Positions 36,861 through 64,000 of a stretch of 64,000 nt of DNA are shown here, in pieces. Location of the stretch: contig NC_088864.1 in NCBI RefSeq assembly GCF_032884065.1, positions 17,736,409-17,800,408 on the forward strand. The letters run 5' to 3'. The notes below the pieces were generated by a model. That model saw nothing but the letters and a program-made list of their open reading frames with translations, made no database searches and was not told the origin of the DNA. Each line of letters starts with the position of its first letter. Position 1 is the stretch's first letter. The translations under genes were made by a program, and so were the position numbers. Origin of the DNA: Artemia franciscana. Lineage: Eukaryota > Arthropoda > Branchiopoda > Anostraca > Artemiidae.

Positions 36861-38481
36861 ATTAAAAAAAAGACAAGTTTTTTTGTACTGGCAGTAAGGA
36901 GCAACATCAAAACTTGCAACGATCAGAAATTATTACGTGTATGAAGGGGATTGCCCCCTCCTCAACACCTTGCTCATTACGCTAAATTTTTTAAATACTA
37001 CTTTTAGAAAAGCTTCTTATTGTTCTAATCAGACCCTTGTGTTTCAGGAGTCGTTCTTAAAGAATTGAGACAAAATTCTAGCTTTAGCGTAAAGAGCGAC
37101 GTGTTGAGGAGGGGGAAATCCCCTTCATACACGTAATAATTTCTGTTCTTTTTAAGTTTTACTGTTGCTCCTTACTTTCAGTACAAAAACTTTGTTTTTT
37201 TTAATTTGATTTCTGATCGTTTTTAAGTAATGCCAGGAAATCTGGTCCCACTTTCACTGAAAAATTCCTCTCCATACGGAAATATTCTCTAGACAATTCA
37301 ATCCCAGTGAGAATTGTTTAATACTTTTAAAAAAGCTTCTTATTGTTCTAATTAGACCCTTGTGTTTCAGGAGTCGTTCTTAAAGAATTGGGACAAAATT
37401 CAAACTTTAGCGTAAAGAGTGAGGTGTTGATGAGGGGGCAATCTTCTTCATACACGTAACAATTTCTGTTCGTTTTAAGTTTTACTGTTGCTCCTTACTT
37501 TCAGTACAAATAACTTGTTTTTTTTAAATTTGATTTCTGATCGTTTTTAAGTAATGCCAATAAATCTGGCCCCACCTTCACTGAGAAACTCCCCTCCCAA
37601 CGGAAATATCCTCTAGACAATTGAATCCCAGTGAGAATTTTCCCTGGACAATTACCCTTAACAACTCCGTGCGTAAAATTGAGACGGAAAAGAGAAAGCA
37701 AGACATTTGAAAAAAATTTGTATAGAAATTTTGGTTAATTCCCCTTGACAAGTTCACCCCCTTCCCGTAGAAAATTCCCCCGAGGAACAACCCCCAGCAA
37801 AAAATTCGCCCCCACCCGAAAATGTATGCATACTTTACAATACAAATACTATGTGTAAACAATGGGAAAATTTTATGACTTAAAGACCTGTCCCCTGGGG
37901 CTGTAGAGGGGTCTTGTTGTATCCAAAGGCATATTTATTGAGTTATTCAACTATGATGAGCAAAATGACTATCTCAAAATTTTGATCGGATGAATTTGGG
38001 GGAAAAGGTGGGGGAGGTGGCCAGGTTGCCCACCAATTTTTTTTTCACATAAAAGGGCACGAGAACTTTTTATTTATGTTCGAATCAGCGCTTTCACGAT
38101 ATTCTTGGACCACTGGGTCGTTACGATCACCTCTGGAAAAAAAGAAACAAATAAAAACACATCCGTGGTTTTTTCTTTCTGGCAAAAAAAAATTTAACCA
38201 CTGAGGTAGGGTTTTCTAATACGCTGGATCTGATGGTGGGATTTTCATTAAGATTCTAATACTTTAAGGGAATATTTTGCCTTTTTTTCGAGGCAAATTT
38301 TCTCAGACTCGTAGCCTTTAATCGGTAAAACTAAACTTAATGAAAGGTATTTATTTAAAATCAACATAATAAGCAGATTCTTTTTATATATGTATTGGTA
38401 TCAAAACTCCGTTTTTAGAGTTTCGGTTACTATTAAGCCGGGTCGCTCCACACTTACAGTTCGTTACCACGAACTGTTTGA
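36861..38481 (+). mobile_element. HP element copy G with internal duplication
   Basis: Starts ATTAAAAAAAAGACAAG, then a module-2-type hairpin (36890-37180), and a second partial hairpin in tandem. The body follows, ending in the intact terminus at 38481. The hairpin loop is inverted relative to copies A and D. Confidence 0.85.
37010..37640. repeat. ~315-bp tandem duplication inside HP copy G
   Basis: AAAAGCTTCTTATTGTTCTA (37009 and 37331) through CAATCCCAGTGAGAATT occurs twice head-to-tail. The copies are nearly identical, so the event is younger than most HP divergence. Confidence 0.85.
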
Positions 38482-38890
38482 TTCTTTTAGGCACTTTTAC
38501 TCATAGGGTGGAAATTTGACAACATTTTCCGAGTATATGGACGGAAAAAGTACTTTTGTAATCCCAACATGAAGAAAATCACCAAATTGGTAGGGAGAAA
38601 TGGGTCAGTGTAACTATGCCCTCTCAAAAGATGAAACAATTTTACGTTTTTTATATATTTTAAAACAATTTGACGCTACTGTAATACCTTTTTAAGGCTT
38701 TTCTCTTTTTTAAGTTATTATCTGAAGCTTGGTAGACCAGCTCTTCATAACTCCAGTCAAAAAACACTTTTAGGCGCCTGTTGCAAATTAAGTGAAATAT
38801 TCATCTACTAGCCAAATAGCCTGTCGGATAACAGGTATGATAAAAACTGCTACGTACACCCGTTTGTGAAGACTGATGGAAATATTTTTC

Positions 38891-39302
38891 GGTACTCGTG
38901 TATTGTTCAGAACACACTCAATAAGTGAAGTTAGGTTCTTTCGTGAAACAAACTGCGATGCATGTACATTTTAATTAAATATTTTATATGTAGAGGTGGT
39001 AAGGTTGGGTTAAGTTAGATTTTTGATATAATGCAACTCCCCCCCTAATGCGCCGTTATGCAACCCAAACTTTAGATAAAGCTAATGAAATAAAACAAAA
39101 TATGATGAAAGTATAATACTTTATTAGGAAAATTGTAAAATTACAACTTAGAATTTTCACCTAACCTAACCTTTTGTCTCTGAGTTTTATCTTTGTGGCT
39201 ATGGAACCGGATTTTCTCATAAAATGTACCTGCATCGTAGTTTGTTTCGCGAAGGAACCTAACTTCACTTATTGAGTGTGTTCTGAATAATACACAAGTA
39301 CC
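38891..39302. mobile_element. TIR element (GGTACT family), well preserved
   Basis: Left GGTACTCGTGTATTGTTCAG, right TGAATAATACACAAGTACC, with ~70-bp TIRs including ACTCAATAAGTGAAGTTAGG. Closely matches 29878-30268. It ends about 580 bp before the first coding exon of the ETS gene. Confidence 0.85.
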
Positions 39303-39883
39303 GATATTTTGCCCTCTTCTCACAAACACAAAATTACAAACCCCATCCCAAAAAAACCTTTTTCCTGAAAGCTTCAGCTTGGTCCAGCAGCCTTGAGACA
39401 AAAGAGGGTATACTCTCTTGTGATGATCGGACAACAGCTCAATTCTGATTTTTAATAGTGCTTGGGAGAATTACTGGCTTTGGTTACTAATGATTGGCTA
39501 TGACTTCTGAATACTTGCCATTTATATAAAGCTAGATGTGTTCGTGTTTAGAATTCACAGTCTCTCTGCTAATATTATTTAAACGTTGGTTTGAATGTCA
39601 AACTCGAAAGAGCCTTTACAACTTATTTACAAAGATCTCCTTCCTTAAAACTTTTAAAACAATCCTTTTTTTTTACCAAAATATATATCCTTGTAAATAT
39701 CTCGCAAGTTAAGTGAAGTTTCAGTAGCTTCATGAAGCTTCAATTTGTGTTTTTTCTCGCTTTCTCGTCATTCATTTAAAGATCTTATACAACAAATCTT
39801 ATCAAGCGACAATGCCTAAGTGACGTGACTATATGCGTTCCAGTCTTAACACAGTTGAGGAATTTGGCAAATCTTTTTTCTAG
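39303..39883. other. sequence upstream of first coding exon
   Basis: Ends in a pyrimidine tract and TAG acceptor at 39883, so it is read as intron. No promoter motif or noncoding exon could be identified. Confidence 0.45.
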
Positions 39884-39896
39884 GCAGGTCAAAAAG

Positions 39897-57738
<17,842 letters not shown>

Positions 57739-58408
57739 TCCATTGATAGAATCATCTTAAGCTAACGATCTCTTTGGTGATCATGTGGTTGCTAAATTTT
57801 TCATGCACTTTTATTCTCTGGTGTTGCTCAAGGAGATTTGGAAAATCAGTATCAGCAGAATGTTCGATTGACAGTTTTATCTATTGATGTAATCATCGTA
57901 TGTTGACGATCTCTTTGGTGGTCATCTGAATTGTTAGATTTATCATGCTTTTAAGTGATCATCTAAGATTGTACCATTCTGATTATTAGTGGTTTGCCAT
58001 TATACACAGATGAATGCTGTTCTCCAGAAATGTGTTTATTTCTAAACCTTTTATTTTTGCTATAATTAGAAATACGTATTTTGTCAGTCCGTTTGTATAG
58101 GATATACCAACTTGTCAGTCTGTTTACTAACCTTACAATTGTAAAAAAAAAATATGTCTACCAGTATAAAATTTTTTTTTTTAATCAAAGAAAAATTGCG
58201 ATAATTTTAAAAAACTTTTTGAGAGCAGGGTATCAGAATCTTTTTATGGGTACTTTTTTTATTATTCTCCAAAACTTTGTATTTAAGGGAAAAAATTCGG
58301 GTTTATTTAGCATTTATAGTGTACAGTTCAATTTTCAAACTCTCTTTACATATGAAAACTATCTCTGCCATATCTTTGAAGCTTAAAAAATACTTCGTAG
58401 TACAAAAA

Positions 58409-58414
58409 AATAAA
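58409..58414 (+). terminator. candidate polyadenylation signal AATAAA
   Basis: First canonical AATAAA after the stop codon, about 670 nt downstream. In AT-rich DNA this hexamer is common, so the call is weak; use of this site would exclude the miR-7 match from the transcript. Confidence 0.25.
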
Positions 58415-58654
58415 TGTTGATAAAAAAGAAAAAAAGAAACAATTTTTTTCTGCTTATGGAAAGCTTAGGCCTTTTAACAGCCAACAAGCTCAGCTTATTT
58501 AAAGGAAATTTCATTAAAACAGGTATTATTGAGCCAAGTCTTTATTCAACCGATTAAAATCAGTAAGAGCTGGCAAATTGGTGTCATTCTTACATTTTTC
58601 CATGTCATAATTTTGGTTAAGAATTCACCTTTCAAACTATATTTACCATGACAA

Positions 58655-58662
58655 GTCTTCCA
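58655..58662 (+). promoter_or_regulatory. miR-7 seed match (8-mer GTCTTCCA) in 3' flank
   Basis: GTCTTCCA is the exact complement of miR-7 nucleotides 2-8 with an A opposite position 1, and the base before it extends pairing to position 9. In Drosophila, miR-7 represses yan through its 3' UTR, which makes a match 917 nt after a yan-type stop codon plausible. One 8-mer per 64 kb per strand is expected by chance, and another copy is at about 34543. Confidence 0.4.
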
Positions 58663-60194
58663 AAGTGAACCATTTGTTTTCGAATACTGTATAAAACCGG
58701 TTTAAGTGAAAAATGGCGTTTTTGAAGTTTTTTCTTCTTGTGAATGAATTGTGATATAAACCCCTTGACGTTGAATTAAGCCCGTGGTGTCGGTGCATAT
58801 TGTGCAATTGCGAAATAGTTGTAATTTACCTACTATAAAACAGTGCAAAAATGTTGCTTCCATTTTGCGGTTAGTGTCGTAGAAACGGCCAGTGATTTTA
58901 TCGGGGTGTCTTTGTTTATTTATTTTTTGTTTTACTAAATACTCATTAAAAAATGTTTGTACACAAACAATGGAACTTTATTTTTCACTTAATTATATTC
59001 TAGAAAAGATACTCAGCAGACATGTAAGCCGGATTTTTTTCATTGATTTTCATTCGAATACGAAGTGCCCAAAAATGTGGAAAAATCGTAATTTAGGGGG
59101 GGGGATCCCCATTTCCCTTGCCTCCCCACTCTTGCAGACATGCCTGCCATTCAGTTGCTTCAGAACTAATTTTATGTGTAAATGGCATTCTTATACTATA
59201 GGTGTATACTGTATCTTCTTATTGCAATATAAATTCTCGCTGTGATTGAGGGTATCTATGGAACTCTTTCTGGGGGGGGGGGGTAAAGTTTGATAAATAC
59301 TTGTCTTGCCACGATAACGTAATTCTTTTAAATGTACATTTTTGGTCTTCTTGAGAGAAGGGATGAACTCCGCTTATCCTTTCTAGTGGAGACCCTTGAA
59401 TATGCTCCTTGCCTGAGCTAAAGTGATGAGAGCATTTCGTCATGATGTCGCTGCTTGTGCTGTTCATCATCGTTGGAAATCTTTTTTTAAGCAACTGTAA
59501 GTGTTAAAAGGCTTTGACTTTAATAGTATAGTTAGTTCTTATGCAGAAACCAGCCATGTGTGGCAAATAAGAAAATTACGAAGACTAACTAGGTGCCATC
59601 ATAGTAGCTGGTAAAATACGTGTTGTTATAGAAATACATAAAAAAAACACAGAACGAATTATTAAGCTTTCCTTTAGGTGAAAGTCACAAAAAAAATAGA
59701 AGAAAAGAGTTTTGAACTTACTAATCCTTTTGAAAACCGCATATAAGGTGACGTTCTCCATTGCTGTTTCTGTTTGATTCCTTTAGTATAACGAATATAC
59801 TACACAACGGACATGGAAAACTGTATGGGCTTACTCTCTTTTTATTTCCGGATTTTTTTTTTTTAAGAATTATTAAACAAAATAAACGAAACTCCAATTT
59901 TTATTTAACACTTAAGAGTCAATAAAAGGTCTGTTAATCGTGCATCTGCTAAATCTAAATAACATAATATGCATCTTTCCGTCGAATAAGTCACAGTTTA
60001 GGCATGTTACAAAAGTGGGTGCTATTGCTTTATAGATAACATTTGAAATTCTAAAAAAGGAAAGATATGACTGTTAAAATAACTGCAAATCCAGCAAATT
60101 GTATGAAAACTATAGAAATTCATGCGTAAAAAAAAAAAAAAAAAAAAAAAAAATTCAGCACCTTAGAAGCAACGATTAACTAGTATCCTTACCT

Positions 60195-60870
60195 TTACGA
60201 AAAAGAAAATGAATTGTTGTTTTTACTACCTTTTCTGTGATAGCTGGGGTCATCAGGTACAGTCAGATGAAATTTTATTTCGTACCATGAATCCAATTCT
60301 TTTTTTTTGTCAAAAAGGAAAAGAAGAAATAGTAACGATAATAAATTTAGATAGAGTCGTCTACAAACAAGACAAAAAGATTCACTTTTTTTTGAAAAAA
60401 GACAAAGAGGCATTCGATGTAGATGTCCAAAACATCGTAAGGTACGCTCAGCTGCTTGGATAGGAAACCGAGACTGCTTGGTTAGCTGCAGTAGCTTTTC
60501 ATTACTCATGAAATCAAATCACCTTTGACCCTTGATCTTTCTCAAGATCTTCTGCTGGAATACATTGACGGCCTTTAGTGTTGCGGTTGAAGCATGCCAT
60601 GTTTCAGCTCCATACAGAACCGAAAAGAGAGTCGAAAATCCACGGATTAGTTGAACGACTGATATTCTGTTTTCGACAAACGTAACGGTTCAGTCTACCC
60701 ATGGCAGAAGACGCTATGGATATCCTTGCTTGCAGTTCGAGAGAAGCAAGCCTTCTGAGGAAATTGTAGAGCCCAGATATGCTTTTGACAACTTCAATGC
60801 TAGTTGTTCTGTATAGACTAACTGGAGAATTGACAGGAGGAGAAAACGGTTCTATACCCGTAATTTTCTT
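60195..60870 (-). pseudogene. LINE reverse-transcriptase C-terminal fragment
   Basis: On the minus strand: SIASSAMGRLNRYVCRKQNI, then after a frameshift VLYGAETWHASTATLKAVNV and FQQKILRKIKG, a stop, then MSNEKLLQLTKQS and RTLRCFGHLHRMPL. The order AFGRL..LYGAETW..LR.I..LL..T.Q..RRF.GHL.RM is the connection region after the RT domain of RTE-like and related elements. Clearly broken by a stop and frameshifts. Confidence 0.8.
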
Positions 60871-61140
60871 TTTATCCTAATTTATCTGCAATCTCACATT
60901 TGCGGCCTCTTCTCGTAAGATCTGAAGAATAATATGATTTGCTCGACTTCTCGTAAGAAGCCAGACAAGTTGGGGTCGTAAATTTCTTCAATGAGGGATG
61001 TGTAACCCAAATCATACTAAAACACTGAAAATAATGAACAAACCTATTAATCTATACTACAGATTTTTTTTTTAATGAGGATAAGGATTATAGGTTTCAA
61101 GCTTAGAACTGTAAAAGAAAATAATATGGTACTATTTTTA

Positions 61141-61567
61141 CCAATAAATTTTCAAATGGGGATAAATCTGTTTATTTAGACAGTGAAAAAAAGGTACAAA
61201 AGTTAAGATATTTAAATCACATATACAACGATCGTCATCAGTAGAATTACTAAAATAATATGGTTGAAACTAGCATATTTATACACACAAAAAAAAACTT
61301 TTCGGGTCATTCACAAAATAATGAACTTCCGGATTATTCACTAAATTATTTTCAGAGATAGGTCACTGAAAAAGTTCATTCAAAGTATCGATGTAAATTT
61401 TCTTCTTTAATCTAGCCCCAAAAGTAAACAAAATTTCCAATGAAGGTGGGACCTTACGTGCCTTCTAATTGTAAACGAAATGTTCTTGTTATTTGTTCGT
61501 CATAGAACGACAGGGTTTTCTAAGAAAAGAATACCTTATATAAGGTGTTACGTCGAAAATAGGTTCT
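61141..61567. repeat. dispersed repeat, copy 2 of 2
   Basis: Matches 46848-47310 along its length, including GACAGTGAAAAAA, GATCGTCATCAGTAGAATTA and GAAAAAGTTCATTCAAAGT. Ends at AAGGTGTTACGTCGAAAATA. Confidence 0.75.
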
Positions 61568-62783
61568 ATTTTTTTGTAAAGCCATAAATTTCTGCAGTAA
61601 TTCTGGGGGAATTGTATGTATGTACTCTACTTATCCATAAATTACTCGTAGCAATTTTATCTTAGTAAGCACATCTTATCTTAGGAAACTACTTACATTA
61701 GTAAACTTACTTATCTTATCATTCTACTTATCTTAATAAAGCACTCATAGCAACATAATATGACGTAAAGAGATGGCACATCCAGGGGGAAGATGGAGAT
61801 AATCCCTCGTGGCGTAGGCTAAGTTTACTTTTGTGCAATTTTTGCTTTTCATTTACACAATCCTATCGAGCCAAAAAAAAACGATCCTACAAATTTAAAA
61901 AGTCCCCCTTCCAAACTTTTGATCTGCCTTAGCCTTAAGGATTTCAGACCATCAAAGATGAAAATGGATTGCAACACCATATCGGATATCATTGAAGGGA
62001 AGAAAAAAAGAGGGAGACATACGGGGAGAGAGGGCTACTGCAATGTTGAAAAGTGGTCCCGGCTCGAAGAAATGCTTGCTGATTCAAAACAGAATTATTT
62101 CAAATTTTGTGCATTTTAGACAATACAAACGGAACGTTTTCAGGCTGTTGGCCATTTCCTGAGATGGCGAATACTAGAGAACCTGCCATCTATGAACAAC
62201 TATGTTTTGTTGTTCATGAACAACAAGCTGAGAACAAAAGATGCATTTCCGTAAGGTCCGAGTCATTTCTTTTTTCTAAATAGAAAACATGGTCAGCTTC
62301 AGAATCACAAGTTGATCTGTAACTCTCAACAAAGAACTTTACAGCAAAAAAAGTTCACCATTCCTCCTTTGTCATTTCTATAATGTTTGGGGGGAATCTC
62401 TTTTTGATCTCTGATTCCTCTTGACCAAAAAAGGGCAATAGCTACGTTCCAAAGAGACAATATTGTGCTAACAAAAACAAAAACAAGAAAGAACAAAAAA
62501 ACAACTAAACAAGAACAAAATAGAATATAACAAACAGCAAAAAAATGACACTTTCTATCTGGGAAAAAAAAAACAAAAAAAAAGAAGCAGTCTGTATTTG
62601 GTTTGCCCGTAACGAATCCATATGCATGTCACCAAATACAACGTCTACTAATTTCCATAATCACACAACCATAATTATCGTCACTAAATAGCAAGTTTTA
62701 TTTTTTTATTATTTTTTTCTTTTTAATTGATTTTTTTCAATAACAAATAAACACTCACTAATTTTAACAGCAGCAAACAAAAT
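61568..62783. other. no gene recognised
   Basis: Contains repeated TTATCTTA-type short motifs (61660-61740) and A-rich sequence (62470-62590). The 66-codon frame at 61919-62119 has no recognised domain. No ORF2 is present next to the FP-like ORF1. Confidence 0.5.
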
Positions 62784-63667
62784 TTAAGAATCCGACAAAC
62801 TCTTAGCATTGTACCAAGGCACTTTAATAACACAGTTGTCCTTTTTAACAGAGATGCTGGGTGGTAGGGTAGGAGGTACCCAGCATTCCACTCCTTTATT
62901 CACCAAACGCTTGCGTAACCCAAGTAATTCTTTACACAAAACTCGTACACGCGGTGTGACATCATCACTAATAAAACAGACTTATAAACACCGAACTCTT
63001 CCCCTTTTAAGTTTTTCGTGTTGCTTAGAATCAAGAAACGTGCCTGGACACTGTCCACCCTAATTTTGACAAAATTCTTGGAACAGTGAACCATAGTGAA
63101 TGTTGGCAACTTGTCAGTTGGGAGTGACAAACTATCTACAATCTTCTCGGGAACCCGAGATGCAGCCTCATTCAAGGGGACATGAACCCAAAACAGCAAA
63201 TTGTGCAACTTGTCCCGATTTTCATCAACAAGAGACTGGGACACAACCACATTCATTTCCTCATTGTATTTCTTAACTAGCTGTGACTGGGCTTTCACAA
63301 AACTTTGCAGAGCTAAAAGTTCCGATTTCACCATTGCAATTTCATTGTCCGTTGCACTACGTTTATTTTCTAGCACCATAACACGACTGTTAACTGTACC
63401 CAAATCATTCTGAATTTCAAGTACACTCTGCTTTAGGGTTTCCATGTTCATATTTATGGATTGGACCATTTCCAAAATTTTAATGATATTCTCTGTATTC
63501 GTTTTCTGGCAGTCCGCATTGACACTCGTATCCAAATTACTAGTAGAATTCCTAACCAGATCCGATAACTCAGCTTCTGTCCGTCTGCGTCTGGCTCTCT
63601 TTCCCATTCTGACTTTATCAAAATAATATAAGTCACCTATCTTTACAAAAGCTAATTTTATATCCAC
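62784..63667 (-). pseudogene. FP-like ORF1 protein of a non-LTR retrotransposon (one frameshift)
   Basis: The long minus-strand frame runs from 63667 (a later start, MGKRARRRR, is at about 63607) to a stop at 62900. It has a basic N-terminus, a predicted coiled coil (about residues 60-145: heptad-like MNMETLKQSVLEIQNDLG and onward), then a domain with FVKIRVDSVQARFLILSNT and KNLKGEEFGVYKS. This is the FP-domain layout seen in ORF1 proteins of arthropod LINEs. Near 62971-62977 (an AAAA run) the frame breaks: the other frame continues ISDDVTPRVRVLCKELLGLR and on to TAA at 62784, which fits the end of the domain. No ORF2 follows, so it is a truncated or decayed element, or a domesticated copy if the break is a sequencing error. 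Confidence 0.7.
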
Positions 63668-64000
63668 GCTAGTTTAGAGCGTGCGGTTTGCATAAGCCGT
63701 TAAAGGGCACGGCTAACACCCACATCTGGATTCCTCAGGAACTATCTCGAACGTAGAACTCACTCCTTTGTATCCAAGATTTAAATTGTAACAATTAATT
63801 CACGTGCACGGAGTTACTGCTGCCATCTATAATATAAGTACCTAGCGATTTTAGGAAAAATAGTAATATTTTCTGTTTAACATTATTTATTTATACTAGT
63901 ACCTATTACCTCTATGTTTGCTATGATTGTTTATTTTAATTTTTGTTCGTTTAGGGTTTTATTTATTCCTCAATAGTTATATCTGGTCGTTTTGAGTTTA
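63668..64000. other. flank upstream of FP-like ORF1
   Basis: No feature recognised. On the minus strand this would hold the 5' region of the retroelement. Confidence 0.4.

Larger units (their letters stand above)
57739..60190 (+). other. 3' UTR / downstream flank of aop-like gene
   Basis: Begins with the 141-bp duplication. AATAAA occurs at 58409, 59881 and 59921; the real cleavage site cannot be chosen by eye. A perfect miR-7 8-mer match lies at 58655. The frame at 58081-58386 is Phe/Tyr/Ile-rich translation of AT-rich UTR and is not taken as a gene. Confidence 0.55.

Overview
The window is AT-rich, repeat-dense animal nuclear DNA. Its one clearly recognisable host gene is an ETS-family repressor whose closest match, from remembered family sequences, is insect Yan (anterior open, aop; vertebrate ETV6/TEL). 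Spliceosomal introns of 2.1-5.6 kb, tRNA-derived SINEs, LINE and mariner remnants and long (TA)n tracts all point to an arthropod with a mid-sized to large genome. A crustacean is plausible, but the species cannot be fixed from sequence alone.

Layout. 1-4540: nested tandem arrays (a ~290-bp unit inside a ~370-bp unit) interrupted by a LINE tail. 4541-39883: no recognisable host exon; copies of a composite stem-loop repeat (here called the HP element: copies at 5571, 10249, 14631, 23375, 24994, 31064 and 36861), TIR elements, SINEs and LINE tails. This is presumably upstream sequence or the first intron of the ETS gene. 39884-57738: six coding exons of the Yan/Aop-like gene on the + strand. 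The five inferred splice junctions close into one 587-residue frame (exon lengths 205, 108, 384, 189, 250 and 628 nt, total 1764), with introns carrying more HP copies, a SINE, microsatellites and a mariner fossil. 57739-60190: 3' flank/UTR with a tandem duplication and a perfect miR-7 seed match. 60195-64000: an inverted LINE reverse-transcriptase remnant, a dispersed repeat, and an FP-like ORF1 of a non-LTR retrotransposon on the - strand.

The gene. The protein has a pointed/SAM domain with both polymerisation-interface residues kept, an SPxTP site placed like the key MAPK site of fly Yan, a Ser/Pro-rich linker, and an ETS domain. Its unusual C-terminus holds a PTDLS (CtBP-type) motif followed by a 67-residue tandem duplication. 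In the known pathway, Yan represses targets of receptor tyrosine kinase/Ras signalling until ERK phosphorylation removes it; the sites seen here fit that logic.

Most unusual features: (1) HP elements contain two stem-loop modules whose loops occur in both orientations relative to the element body, and one hairpin has perfect 130-bp arms; (2) duplications repeatedly touch the ETS gene (3' part of exon 5, the C-terminal repeat, and a 141-bp repeat across the stop codon); (3) a miR-7 8-mer lies downstream of a yan orthologue. No search could be run; family assignments come from recognised motifs.
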